Source: JAFGKM01 sp964403465 (lineage in GTDB: Bacteria > Ratteibacteria > UBA8468 > B48-G9 > JAFGKM01). Taken from it: DNA of 5,902 nt. Positions 1 to 5,892 of the stretch are shown here, piece by piece. Position numbers and translations under genes: made by a program. Positions within the stretch are counted from its first letter, which is position 1; the number at the start of each line of letters is the position of its first letter. The stretch covers positions 1 to 5,902 of the forward strand of contig CAYOFY010000085.1 in the NCBI GenBank assembly GCA_964403465.1, read 5' to 3'. The notes below the pieces were generated by a model that did no database searches, had not been told where the DNA came from, and saw only the letters and a list, made by a program, of their open reading frames with translations.

Positions 1-1554
1 ATTCTTGACGAGAAGAACCCTCATCTTGCAAGGCAGAATCCGTATGATTACCACATGGCGCTTGAAAAGGCGGTCAGGGCTGCCATGGTAAAGGCCAAAA
101 AAAACAAAAGATTCAGCCCCGAACAGGTAATAGGGATAGGTGTTGATACAACCGGCAGCACTCCTCTCCCCGTGGATAAGAACCTTGTTCCGCTCTCGTT
201 TTATGAGCTGTTCAGGAACAATAAGAATGCAATGGCATATCTGTGGAAGGACCATACGGCCGCAGATGAGGCAGAAGAGATTACCGGACTGGCGAGGAAG
301 ATGCGACCTGAATATCTGTCAAAGATAGGAGGTGTCTATTCGTCCGAGTGGTTTTTCTCAAAATTGCTTCATCTGGTACGGACTGATAAAAAGGTCTTTA
401 ATGCCATGGCGGGTTTCATAGAACATTGCGATTATATTCCCGCGGTATTAAGCGGCAAAAAAAGTCCGGCGGAAGCAGTCAGGAGTGTATGTGCCGCAGG
501 GCACAAAGCCATGTACAGCGAGGAATGGGGTGGACTTCCGGACGAGGATTTTCTCTGCAGGTTGGATGGCTCCTTAAGAGGAATAAGGAATAAACTGTAT
601 GAAAAGGCATATCCCGCCGGTCATATTGCGGGTTTCTTATGCAGGGAGTGGGCGGAGAAACTGGGACTGCCCGAGGGGATACCGGTTAGCGTCGGTGCTT
701 TTGATGCGCATATGGGAGCGGTAGGAGCAGGGGTCAGGCCCGGCGTTCTTGTGAAGATTATCGGAACATCAACATGCGATATGACCGTCTCTCCGGCAGG
801 CAAGAAACTGAGGTTCATCCCGGGCATATGCGGCATTGTCCCTCACTCAATTATCCCGGGATTCATCGGAATAGAAGCAGGACAGTCGGCAGTGGGAGAT
901 ATTTTTTACTGGTTCATTAAAAAATTCTCAGCGGCAGGTGCCGGAGACCTGCATAAGAAGTACGCTTCTCTGGCATCAAAAATAAAACCGGGACAGTCCG
1001 GGCTTCTTGCCCTTGACTGGCACAACGGAAACAGGAATGTTCTCATTGACCAGAAGCTTACCGGACTCATTCTCGGGTTTACGCTCAGCACAAAGCCGGA
1101 AGAGGTTTACAGGGCATTGATTGAGGCAACGGGTTTCGGAGCAAGGGTCATAATTGAAAGAATGGAAGAGTACGGAGTGGAAATAAAGGAGATAGTGGCA
1201 ACAGGGGGCATCCCCGATAAAAACCCGCTCCTTATGCAGATATATGCGGATATTACAGGCAGGGCTCTTAAGATTGCGGCTTCCGGCCAGACCTGCGCGG
1301 TCGGCGCCGCGGTTTTCGGGGCTATCGCGGCAGGAAAGGAGAAAGACGGATTCAAGGATGTTGATGAGGCCCGGAGCAAGATATGCCGGTTTAAGAAAGT
1401 TGTTTATAAACCTGACAGGAAAAATAAGGGGATATATGACCGTATTTACCGTCTCTATAAGGACGTGCATGATGTTTTTGGTATTAAGACAGCGAACAAG
1501 AACCTTCATCACGTAATGAAAGAACTCCTGAGGATACAGAGCGGAAAATCATAA
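1..1554 (+). CDS. araB: L-ribulokinase (FGGY family), 5'-truncated by window edge
   Basis: This enzyme phosphorylates L-ribulose with ATP to L-ribulose 5-phosphate, the second step of cytoplasmic L-arabinose catabolism. The frame is open from base 1. The residues before the first Met (position 55) already align with E. coli AraB (NPYDYH beside its HPRDYI at about residue 53), so that Met is internal and about 40 residues lie before the window. 517 residues are visible; E. coli AraB has 566. Counting from the first visible codon, the AraB hallmarks are VDTTGSTP (48-55), LWKDHTA (81-87), IGGVYSSEWF (about 109-118), DAHMGAVGAG (235-244, with the probable catalytic-base Asp), the phosphate loop GTSTCD (255-260), ATGGIPDKN (about 400-408) and CAVGAAV (432-438). 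No key motif in the visible part is missing. araD follows on the same strand after 108 bp, so an operon is likely; araA is not in view. The match to AraB is much closer than to xylulo- or glycerol kinases. Confidence 0.95.
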   Translation: MLDEKNPHLARQNPYDYHMALEKAVRAAMVKAKKNKRFSPEQVIGIGVDTTGSTPLPVDKNLVPLSFYELFRNNKNAMAYLWKDHTAADEAEEITGLARKMRPEYLSKIGGVYSSEWFFSKLLHLVRTDKKVFNAMAGFIEHCDYIPAVLSGKKSPAEAVRSVCAAGHKAMYSEEWGGLPDEDFLCRLDGSLRGIRNKLYEKAYPAGHIAGFLCREWAEKLGLPEGIPVSVGAFDAHMGAVGAGVRPGVLVKIIGTSTCDMTVSPAGKKLRFIPGICGIVPHSIIPGFIGIEAGQSAVGDIFYWFIKKFSAAGAGDLHKKYASLASKIKPGQSGLLALDWHNGNRNVLIDQKLTGLILGFTLSTKPEEVYRALIEATGFGARVIIERMEEYGVEIKEIVATGGIPDKNPLLMQIYADITGRALKIAASGQTCAVGAAVFGAIAAGKEKDGFKDVDEARSKICRFKKVVYKPDRKNKGIYDRIYRLYKDVHDVFGIKTANKNLHHVMKELLRIQSGKS

Positions 1555-1591
1555 CCTCTTCAACATCGGGCAAATAGTAAAAAGCAATTGT

Positions 1592-1641
1592 AAAATCCTC
1601 CCGTACCCCCCTTTGCAAAGGGGGGACGAAGAGGGGATTTT
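1592..1641. repeat. Nested palindromic repeat (REP/MITE-like) between araB and araD
   Basis: The core at 1606-1625 is a perfect 20-bp palindrome: six C, TTTGCAAA, six G. It sits inside outer arms at 1592-1602 and 1631-1641 (AAAATCC...GGATTTT) that pair at about 10 of 11 positions including one G-T wobble. The whole 50-bp element can fold into one long hairpin. From general knowledge, dispersed palindromes of this style (CCCCTTTG...AAAGGGG with AAATCC/GGATTT ends) occur in high copy in many environmental bacterial genomes. Their chance translation gives peptides like SPLCKGG, which the minus strand shows here. It lies entirely between the araB stop and the araD ribosome-binding site, so it could act as an mRNA hairpin modulating araD or stabilising the upstream transcript. 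The short TTTT after the outer arm is not a convincing intrinsic terminator. The palindrome is seen directly; membership of a repeat family is inferred from one copy. Confidence 0.8.
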
Positions 1642-1646
1642 CGGGG

Positions 1647-1652
1647 AAGGAG
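1647..1652 (+). promoter_or_regulatory. Ribosome-binding site of araD
   Basis: AAGGAG, within the purine run GGGGAAGGAG, lies 10 nt before the ATG at 1663. It supports that start, which also gives the N-terminal length expected from E. coli AraD. It begins six bases after the outer arm of the palindromic repeat, so folding of that hairpin could influence access to it. Confidence 0.7.
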
Positions 1653-1662
1653 TCAGGGATAA

Positions 1663-2205
1663 ATGAACACTCTTAAACATGAAGTATGGAAGGCAAACCT
1701 TTCTCTCTACAACAACAACCTTGTTTACGGGACGCAGGGCAATGTAAGCGGTATATGCAGGAAAACAGGCAGGGTCTACATAAAACCGAGCGGAGTTACC
1801 TATGAGTCTCTTAAAGAGGATATGATAACCGTGGTTGACCTTGAGGGCAGAGTGGCAGGGAGAGGAACCCTGAAACCTTCGGTGGATACTCCTCACCATC
1901 TATTTCTTTACAGGAATATAAGAAAAATCGGGGGTGTCTGTCATACCCATTCAAAGTTTATCACGGTTTTTTCTATTTCAGGNNNNNNNNNNNNNNNNNN
2001 NNNNNNNNNNNNNNNNNNNNNNNNNNNNNNNNNNNNNNNNNNNNNNNNNNNNNNNNNNNNNNNNNNNNNNNNNNNNNNNNNNGAGGTTTCCTATCATGCC
2101 ATTACGATGGGTAAATTCGCGGGAAAGAAAATCAAGCCCCTCAATGAAAAAGAGATTGAGAAGTGGTATGGGCGGTATCATTCTGACAGATATGGGCAAA
2201 AATGA
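1663..2205 (+). CDS. araD: L-ribulose-5-phosphate 4-epimerase, interrupted by assembly gap
   Basis: This class II aldolase/adducin-fold enzyme converts L-ribulose 5-phosphate to D-xylulose 5-phosphate, the step after AraB. It uses a divalent metal (Zn in the family). The visible N-terminal 106 residues follow E. coli AraD with a one-residue offset: GNVSG (26-30), KPSGV (41-45), KPSVDTP with Asp75 (E. coli Asp76) and HTHS with metal ligands His94 and His96 (E. coli His95 and His97). Asp75 stands where L-fuculose-phosphate aldolases have Glu, which favours epimerase over aldolase. The last 40 residues end in RYGQK, matching the E. coli YYGQ tail with its catalytic Tyr229. The 100-N gap (1983-2082) hides the middle, including the third metal His (E. 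coli His171) and Asp120. The two halves stay in frame across the Ns only because the placeholder length allows it. E. coli AraD has 231 residues, so about 84 codons are missing rather than 33. It is probably co-transcribed with araB; UlaF/SgbE-type epimerases catalyse the same reaction and are not excluded. Confidence 0.92.
   Translation: MNTLKHEVWKANLSLYNNNLVYGTQGNVSGICRKTGRVYIKPSGVTYESLKEDMITVVDLEGRVAGRGTLKPSVDTPHHLFLYRNIRKIGGVCHTHSKFITVFSISXXXXXXXXXXXXXXXXXXXXXXXXXXXXXXXXXXEVSYHAITMGKFAGKKIKPLNEKEIEKWYGRYHSDRYGQK
1983..2082. other. Assembly gap (100 N) inside araD
   Basis: Exactly 100 Ns is the conventional placeholder for a scaffold gap of unknown size. The two halves of AraD flanking it match E. 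coli AraD up to about residue 107 and again from about residue 192. The real missing sequence should therefore be about 250 bp. Any translation through this stretch is meaningless. Confidence 0.97.
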
Positions 2206-2215
2206 CACAGGTATA

Positions 2216-2731
2216 TTATTCCAGGTTGGCATGCCTTGGGTACATCTTTGAGGGGGAGATTTTCTCTTTCCTGCGGTGGTATTCTATGAAAGTTTCAAGA
2301 AAAATAAAAACCGACTGTTCAAAAAGAGAGTTCCCGAACTGTACGGATTTTTCAACCCGAATAATTACCCTGTAATCGGAGAATTTTGCCAGGGGATTCT
2401 TAAACGCAGAGGTTATGCAAAGGACTTTTGCTCCTTCCCCTCTCGCTATTTTACCGAGTTCAAGAAGTGTTTTCTTGTCTCCGGAGCAAGAGATTAACAC
2501 CAGCAGGTCGCCCTTTGCTATAGGAGGACATATTGTTTCCCCGACAGCATAGCTCTCTACGTCAAGGTGTCTCAGCCGCATCGCAAAACACCTTCCTATC
2601 AGCCCGCTTCTCCCTGTACCGGCAACAAAGACTCTCCTGGATTTCTTTAAGATAGAGGATAACCGGTCATAGTGATTGTCACTGATGTTTTCCAATACCC
2701 TGGTAATTTCCCTGATAATTCTATTTTCCAT
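2216..2731 (-). CDS. hxlB: 6-phospho-3-hexuloisomerase-like SIS-domain protein
   Basis: Family members interconvert D-arabino-3-hexulose 6-phosphate and D-fructose 6-phosphate, the second step of the ribulose monophosphate pathway. The 171-residue cytoplasmic protein is a single SIS domain with no membrane segment. Visible hallmarks are the sugar-phosphate loop GTGRSGLIG (38-46) followed by FAMRLRHL (49-56), GET (64-66), an SIS Ser motif SCSGDKKT (81-88), FGNSLFEQ (132-139) with a family-conserved Glu, and a C-terminal RHANLE (166-171) typical of HxlB/PHI. It is about 10 residues shorter than characterised members (about 180-185). Its Ser motif departs from the usual SGSGET, so a shifted substrate is possible. 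The ATG lies inside the end of the upstream hydrolase gene (11-bp overlap) with no clear Shine-Dalgarno, which suggests translational coupling. The partner synthase hxlA is not in the window. It ends 10 bp from the convergent araD stop. Confidence 0.83.
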   Translation of the reverse strand: MENRIIREITRVLENISDNHYDRLSSILKKSRRVFVAGTGRSGLIGRCFAMRLRHLDVESYAVGETICPPIAKGDLLVLISCSGDKKTLLELGKIARGEGAKVLCITSAFKNPLAKFSDYRVIIRVEKSVQFGNSLFEQSVFIFLETFIEYHRRKEKISPSKMYPRHANLE

Positions 2732-4685
2732 GTTTTTTGGCCGGTTTCATATCAGGTCCCCATGGTTCTATCACCTGGACTTTCCTGCCGAGAAGACGGA
2801 GGCAGTCAGGGATGTCAAGTTTTTTAAGTATTCCACGGGGGAAATTGGCGTCAGGCCACAATACGGAAGGTGTCTGTGTCCACTCATAAAAGGAAACAGG
2901 CGCATTTTTTAAAACGGTCTTTCTAATGTCCTTGTCCAGTAACGCCGCAAAAAGCGCAATTACCGCTCCCTGTCCGCGTCCATAAAGGTATATCTGCCGT
3001 GCCCCTTCATGTTTCAATAGCGCAAGGACACGCAGGACGTCGCAGACCCTGCGCCCGAGATAACTTTTACCCAGCATGAGCCCGTAACTCTTGTACATGT
3101 AGTCCTTGCCGTATGGATTGAAAAAATCCGCCGTCTCATCGGGCAGTGATTCTCCGAGTCCACGCACGTCAAGGCAGTAGAGAGGAATTCCCGCCTTAAT
3201 CATCTTTTTGGTCAGCGCATCATCGCGCATATCTTCCTCTGCGCTTATGTGCGGCAGGTAAAGATGAACGGTTTTTTCAACATCCAGCGTTGAGCCGTAA
3301 TTTTTTTCCACAAGATGCTTATGCAGGATTGCCCTGATATTTTTCTCGGTCTCAACGCCGTAGCGCATTCTTATATCTTCTCCTGAGACGATAGCGCGCA
3401 GGATACGGTAGTGCGGCGGGTCTTTGGGGATAGCAATTCCAAGTATCTCTCTGACTGCAGCAATAATTTCCCCGGCTTCGAGTTTCTTGCGTTTTTGAAC
3501 CAGTTTTCTCGCATTTTCAGCAATTATTTCACAGGCTGGTCTTGACCCCTCTGCGGCCACCTGTCCTTTTCTGGTCGCCCACAGATTTTTCGTTTTTTCC
3601 ACAAGGCCGGAGACACCTTCCTTGTGAGGTTTCAGACCCGAATATTTGCAGAAAAACTCCACCATCTTTTTCTGGTCGTCGGCAAAATATCCATGGTAGG
3701 ACCCTCCGATAAAAAGTCTTGCATCACCTTCTGCCTCAAAAAATCTGTAGAAATTTCTGATATCTCTGTACGCTTCCTTCAACCCCCGGCGGTCAAAGAA
3801 GTCATATCTCTGTCCGAGGAGAAGAACAGGCCTGGGGGCCCTTGCCATGAAGAAATCTGCATGTTCAAGACCCGCGGCGATGACACCGGGAGGACATTGT
3901 TCATTATCCCCGGGCAGTTCATTTTCAAGGTTTGCGAGAAAGGTTGTGATGAAACAGGACGGTGCGGCCATCGTGAAGCGTTCATCAAGCGCCGAGAGCC
4001 ATGTTGTCAGCGTGCCTCCACCGGAGTTTCCTGTTACTCCGACCTTTTTATTGTCAACCTCGGTTCTGCTCAGGAGATAGTCAAGTGCCCGTATACCGTC
4101 CCATGCCCTCCATGCGCCGAAAAAATCACCGGTAAGGTCAAGTTGTTTTCCCATCATGTTGTGAGCATAACAGCAGTTTGTACGCAGGGACTCCTTTTCC
4201 GGAAGGAATGGATACTGGTCGCGTTCACCCTGGCTGATAGGGTCATACGAAAGAACGACAAAACCCGATTTCACAAGACGCAGGCAGAACTCCTGGTAGA
4301 GCGGATAAGCCTTGCCTTCAACAGTTACATGGCCGATGGCGGCAATGACTCCGGGGGCCTTCTTCTTCATTACTGAAGGAAGATACAGATTGCCGGTAAC
4401 GAATAACCCTGGCCTGCTTTCAAAGATGACCTTTTCTATCCGGTAGCCGGGTTTTTCAAGCACGCCGGTCACTCTTGCATTAAGCGGTGTCTTATGTTCA
4501 GGCAGCGGGAATGCTTTCCGTATCGCGGACATGACGTAATCCCTGTATTTTTCCGCCTGTTTTCTTGTCCGTATCTCCCGTAACCTTTTCTCCCTTTCCA
4601 TTCTCGCTTCACGTACGGCCTCAACATAGTAATCCTGGACCATATGCCCGTACCCGCGGTTAAACTGACATGATTGTTTTTCCAC
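2721..4685 (-). CDS. Double-domain alpha/beta-hydrolase, acetyl-xylan-esterase type
   Basis: This is a probable carboxylesterase of 654 residues; the substrate is unknown, with acetylated sugar or oligosaccharide as best guess. After a charged, probably helical N-terminus (about 18-58) comes domain 1: LYLP (100-103), GH (118-119), YDPISQGER (147-155), nucleophile elbow GNSGG (219-223, Ser221), acid candidates Asp295/Asp298 in GQRYDFFD, and catalytic His331 in SYHGYF. A charged linker (about 350-460) leads to domain 2, which repeats the fold: LYLP (475-478), DVRGLGES (506-513), and an elbow reading GRGQG (569-573) with Gly571 where Ser should be. Domain 2 also has no obvious catalytic His near its end, so it is probably non-catalytic. 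No signal peptide is visible, which suggests a cytoplasmic enzyme. The GTG start is chosen because AGGAGGAG lies 9 nt upstream; an in-frame ATG 14 codons later lacks such a site. It is the first gene of a unit with hxlB. The fold and domain-1 catalysis are fairly sure; substrate and pathway are inference. Confidence 0.85.
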   Translation of the reverse strand: MEKQSCQFNRGYGHMVQDYYVEAVREARMEREKRLREIRTRKQAEKYRDYVMSAIRKAFPLPEHKTPLNARVTGVLEKPGYRIEKVIFESRPGLFVTGNLYLPSVMKKKAPGVIAAIGHVTVEGKAYPLYQEFCLRLVKSGFVVLSYDPISQGERDQYPFLPEKESLRTNCCYAHNMMGKQLDLTGDFFGAWRAWDGIRALDYLLSRTEVDNKKVGVTGNSGGGTLTTWLSALDERFTMAAPSCFITTFLANLENELPGDNEQCPPGVIAAGLEHADFFMARAPRPVLLLGQRYDFFDRRGLKEAYRDIRNFYRFFEAEGDARLFIGGSYHGYFADDQKKMVEFFCKYSGLKPHKEGVSGLVEKTKNLWATRKGQVAAEGSRPACEIIAENARKLVQKRKKLEAGEIIAAVREILGIAIPKDPPHYRILRAIVSGEDIRMRYGVETEKNIRAILHKHLVEKNYGSTLDVEKTVHLYLPHISAEEDMRDDALTKKMIKAGIPLYCLDVRGLGESLPDETADFFNPYGKDYMYKSYGLMLGKSYLGRRVCDVLRVLALLKHEGARQIYLYGRGQGAVIALFAALLDKDIRKTVLKNAPVSFYEWTQTPSVLWPDANFPRGILKKLDIPDCLRLLGRKVQVIEPWGPDMKPAKKHGK

Positions 4686-4694
4686 TTTCTCTGT

Positions 4695-4702
4695 CTCCTC
4701 CT
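4695..4702 (-). promoter_or_regulatory. Ribosome-binding site deciding a GTG start
   Basis: On the minus strand this reads AGGAGGAG, an almost ideal Shine-Dalgarno. It lies 9 nt before the GTG at 4685-4683 and selects that codon as the hydrolase start over the ATG at 4643-4641. I found no clear minus-strand promoter hexamers upstream of it. Confidence 0.75.
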
Positions 4703-4893
4703 ATATGGTTTAATAAAAGCTGGGGATGTTGGACGATTTTAGAACCTTTGAACGGCCAAAAACTATCCCGTACCCTCCGTTGATGATATCACAGATTAAG
4801 ATTTTTCCACAATCACAACAATGGTCTACCTGACATTTCTGACAAGGGTGACCTGCCCCGCAATAAAGAACAACTAACAGAAGCAGACAGGAA

Positions 4894-4920
4894 TTGACAA
4901 CCGGATAAACGGAGTATAAT
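4894..4920 (+). promoter_or_regulatory. Candidate sigma-70 promoter for the membrane-protein gene
   Basis: A perfect -35 hexamer TTGACA (4894-4899) and a perfect -10 hexamer TATAAT (4915-4920) are separated by 15 nt. That is shorter than the usual 16-18, so it is either a weaker or regulated promoter or a coincidence. Transcription would begin around 4927 and leave a leader of about 90 nt before the ATG at 5017. Its place in the spacer, pointing to the only plus-strand gene nearby, supports it. Confidence 0.45.
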
Positions 4921-4986
4921 ATGGGTAGCGAAAACAGAACATCCTTCTGGAAGGTTGCTTCTTGATGGTCAGATGGAGGATGTCAA

Positions 4987-5024
4987 GTGAAAAGATGAGC
5001 AGATTGTTCTTGTTAGATGTGTGA
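4987..5024 (+). other. Possible tiny leader ORFs before the membrane-protein gene
   Basis: The only good Shine-Dalgarno in the leader, GGAGG at 4975-4979, is 7 nt before a GTG whose ORF is just three codons (4987-4998). The stop of that ORF overlaps an ATG opening a nine-codon ORF (4995-5024, MSRLFLLDV). That second ORF ends five bases after the ATG of the next gene begins, so the chain is suited to translational coupling. These are so short that chance is a serious alternative. Confidence 0.15.
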
Positions 5025-5892
5025 TGATATGGAATTCAAGGTTAATTTCAAGATAGATAAGAAATTCAAATTTAATGGTAGAGAATACAATAGCCTGGAC
5101 GAAATGCCCGAGGACGTCAGGGCGATGTTTGAAAAAATCCTTAAGGGAGATGCTCCTGCCAGAGTTTACAAAAGTTTGGAGGAAATACCTGATGATATCA
5201 AGGCCAAGGTCAAAAAAGCTCTGGATACCCATGAACCTGATAATATCGCCGAAAGGACCATTGTTGATTCAACCGGAACTGCATTTGAAAACAAAGCCGC
5301 CAGATTTCTGAATCTTGTCTCAATCTTGCTGCTCATCTGGGCATTATTTTTCTATTCTTTTCTTAATATTATGCTGATGTTGCTCTGTTGTCTTCTTCCT
5401 TTATGCGCTATTTTTATTTTCATTCGTTCAAAAGGTTCAATCTGGTTCAACCCGATAAACAAAGAAATGTCTGAACATTCCGGTTTCGCCCTTATTCTCC
5501 CCACATTTGCAGTAGTTACCCGGACAATACTGGATTCACATATAATCGGATTCAAACACGTTGTTAATCCGCTATTGACTGCATTTTTCTTATTAGCGAT
5601 TCTGGTATATTTCCACGGGGAAAAATATAACATAAAAAACAGAAACACTTTTATGATTTTGCTTTTCTTAATATTGCCATATTGTTACGGCTTGACAATC
5701 CAGACAAACCGTTTATTTGATAGCTCAAAATCCGTACAATACACCGCCAAGGTTGTAAACAAGTTCCATGTTTACGACATAGAATCAATTTTCGATGCTA
5801 TTGGTGCTTACTATGGTGGTCACTCCCTGCTTGTATCTCCATGGGGTGTGAGCCTGTCCCCTTTGTTTGGACAGAAAGTAGTAGTTCTTTAG
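5017..5892 (+). CDS. Membrane protein of unknown function with duplicated DEMP-type motif
   Basis: A 291-residue protein whose function I do not recognise. The soluble N-terminus (1 to about 95, presumably cytoplasmic) holds two copies of a 19-residue acidic motif: residues 24-42 and 51-69 share Y-x-S-L-acid-E-x-P-acid-D-x-basic-A. About five hydrophobic segments follow, near 97-115, 117-136, 156-172, 183-199 and 211-229. A polar C-terminal region (about 230-291) contains VQYTAKVVNK and SPWG. From memory, many environmental bacteria encode small multi-pass proteins with one such MP-acid-x-V motif near the N-terminus and a PWG segment near the end. A stop codon directly precedes the ATG at 5017, so the start is there or at the ATG at 5029; neither has a good Shine-Dalgarno at normal distance. 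The gene is visibly richer in A/T than the sugar genes. It diverges from the hydrolase and shows no functional link to it. The last ~14 residues may be out of frame. Confidence 0.78.
   Translation: MCDDMEFKVNFKIDKKFKFNGREYNSLDEMPEDVRAMFEKILKGDAPARVYKSLEEIPDDIKAKVKKALDTHEPDNIAERTIVDSTGTAFENKAARFLNLVSILLLIWALFFYSFLNIMLMLLCCLLPLCAIFIFIRSKGSIWFNPINKEMSEHSGFALILPTFAVVTRTILDSHIIGFKHVVNPLLTAFFLLAILVYFHGEKYNIKNRNTFMILLFLILPYCYGLTIQTNRLFDSSKSVQYTAKVVNKFHVYDIESIFDAIGAYYGGHSLLVSPWGVSLSPLFGQKVVVL
5086..5223 (+). repeat. Tandem 19-residue protein repeat in the membrane protein
   Basis: The codons for residues 24-42 (5086-5142) and 51-69 (5167-5223) encode two versions of one motif at a 27-residue period. 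Nine of 19 positions are identical and five more are conservative (D/E, M/I, E/D, V/I, R/K). The DNA copies have diverged, so the duplication is old or kept by selection on the protein. Confidence 0.75.

Larger units (their letters stand above)
4686..5016. other. Divergent intergenic region between hydrolase and membrane-protein genes
   Basis: This 331-bp region separates two genes transcribed outward. It contains the hydrolase ribosome-binding site at its left end, a plus-strand promoter candidate near 4894-4920, short mutually exclusive hairpin arms around 4943-4961, and a GGAGG at 4975-4979. Between about 4705 and 4890 I see no convincing gene, tRNA, riboswitch or operator. Confidence 0.6.

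Noticed and set aside
55..57. First ATG of the ribulokinase frame as a true start
   Set aside because: The 18 codons before it are open and align with E. coli AraB, so the gene enters from outside the window.
976..1512. 178-codon minus-strand ORF inside araB
   Set aside because: It lies opposite the strongly conserved araB frame, and its translation shows no recognisable motif.
1592..1641. Intrinsic terminator between araB and araD
   Set aside because: The hairpin is strong, but only four Ts follow, as part of the outer arm, and the next gene is in the same pathway; a repeat element explains it better.
1549..1899. 116-codon minus-strand ORF containing SPLCKGG
   Set aside because: The peptide is the chance translation of the palindromic repeat, and the rest overlaps the real araD frame.
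2276..2497. 73-codon plus-strand ORF opposite hxlB
   Set aside because: It overlaps the conserved SIS-domain gene and has no ribosome-binding site or motif.
3624..4376. 250-codon plus-strand ORF opposite the hydrolase
   Set aside because: It is the shadow of the hydrolase gene, whose catalytic motifs lie on the other strand; it has no family resemblance of its own.
4766..4775. TCCCGTACCC shared with the left flank of the palindrome (1599-1608)
   Set aside because: The match is only 10 bp, a near copy also occurs inside the hydrolase gene, and there is no palindrome beside it, so it is probably chance.
4703..4800. Minus-strand promoter for the hydrolase gene
   Set aside because: A TAAAAT-like hexamer occurs at 4736-4741, but there is no acceptable -35 at the proper distance.
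4898..4990. Open stretch in frame 2 that could be a small or decayed gene
   Set aside because: It has no usable start codon with a ribosome-binding site and no recognisable similarity; it also overlaps the promoter candidate.
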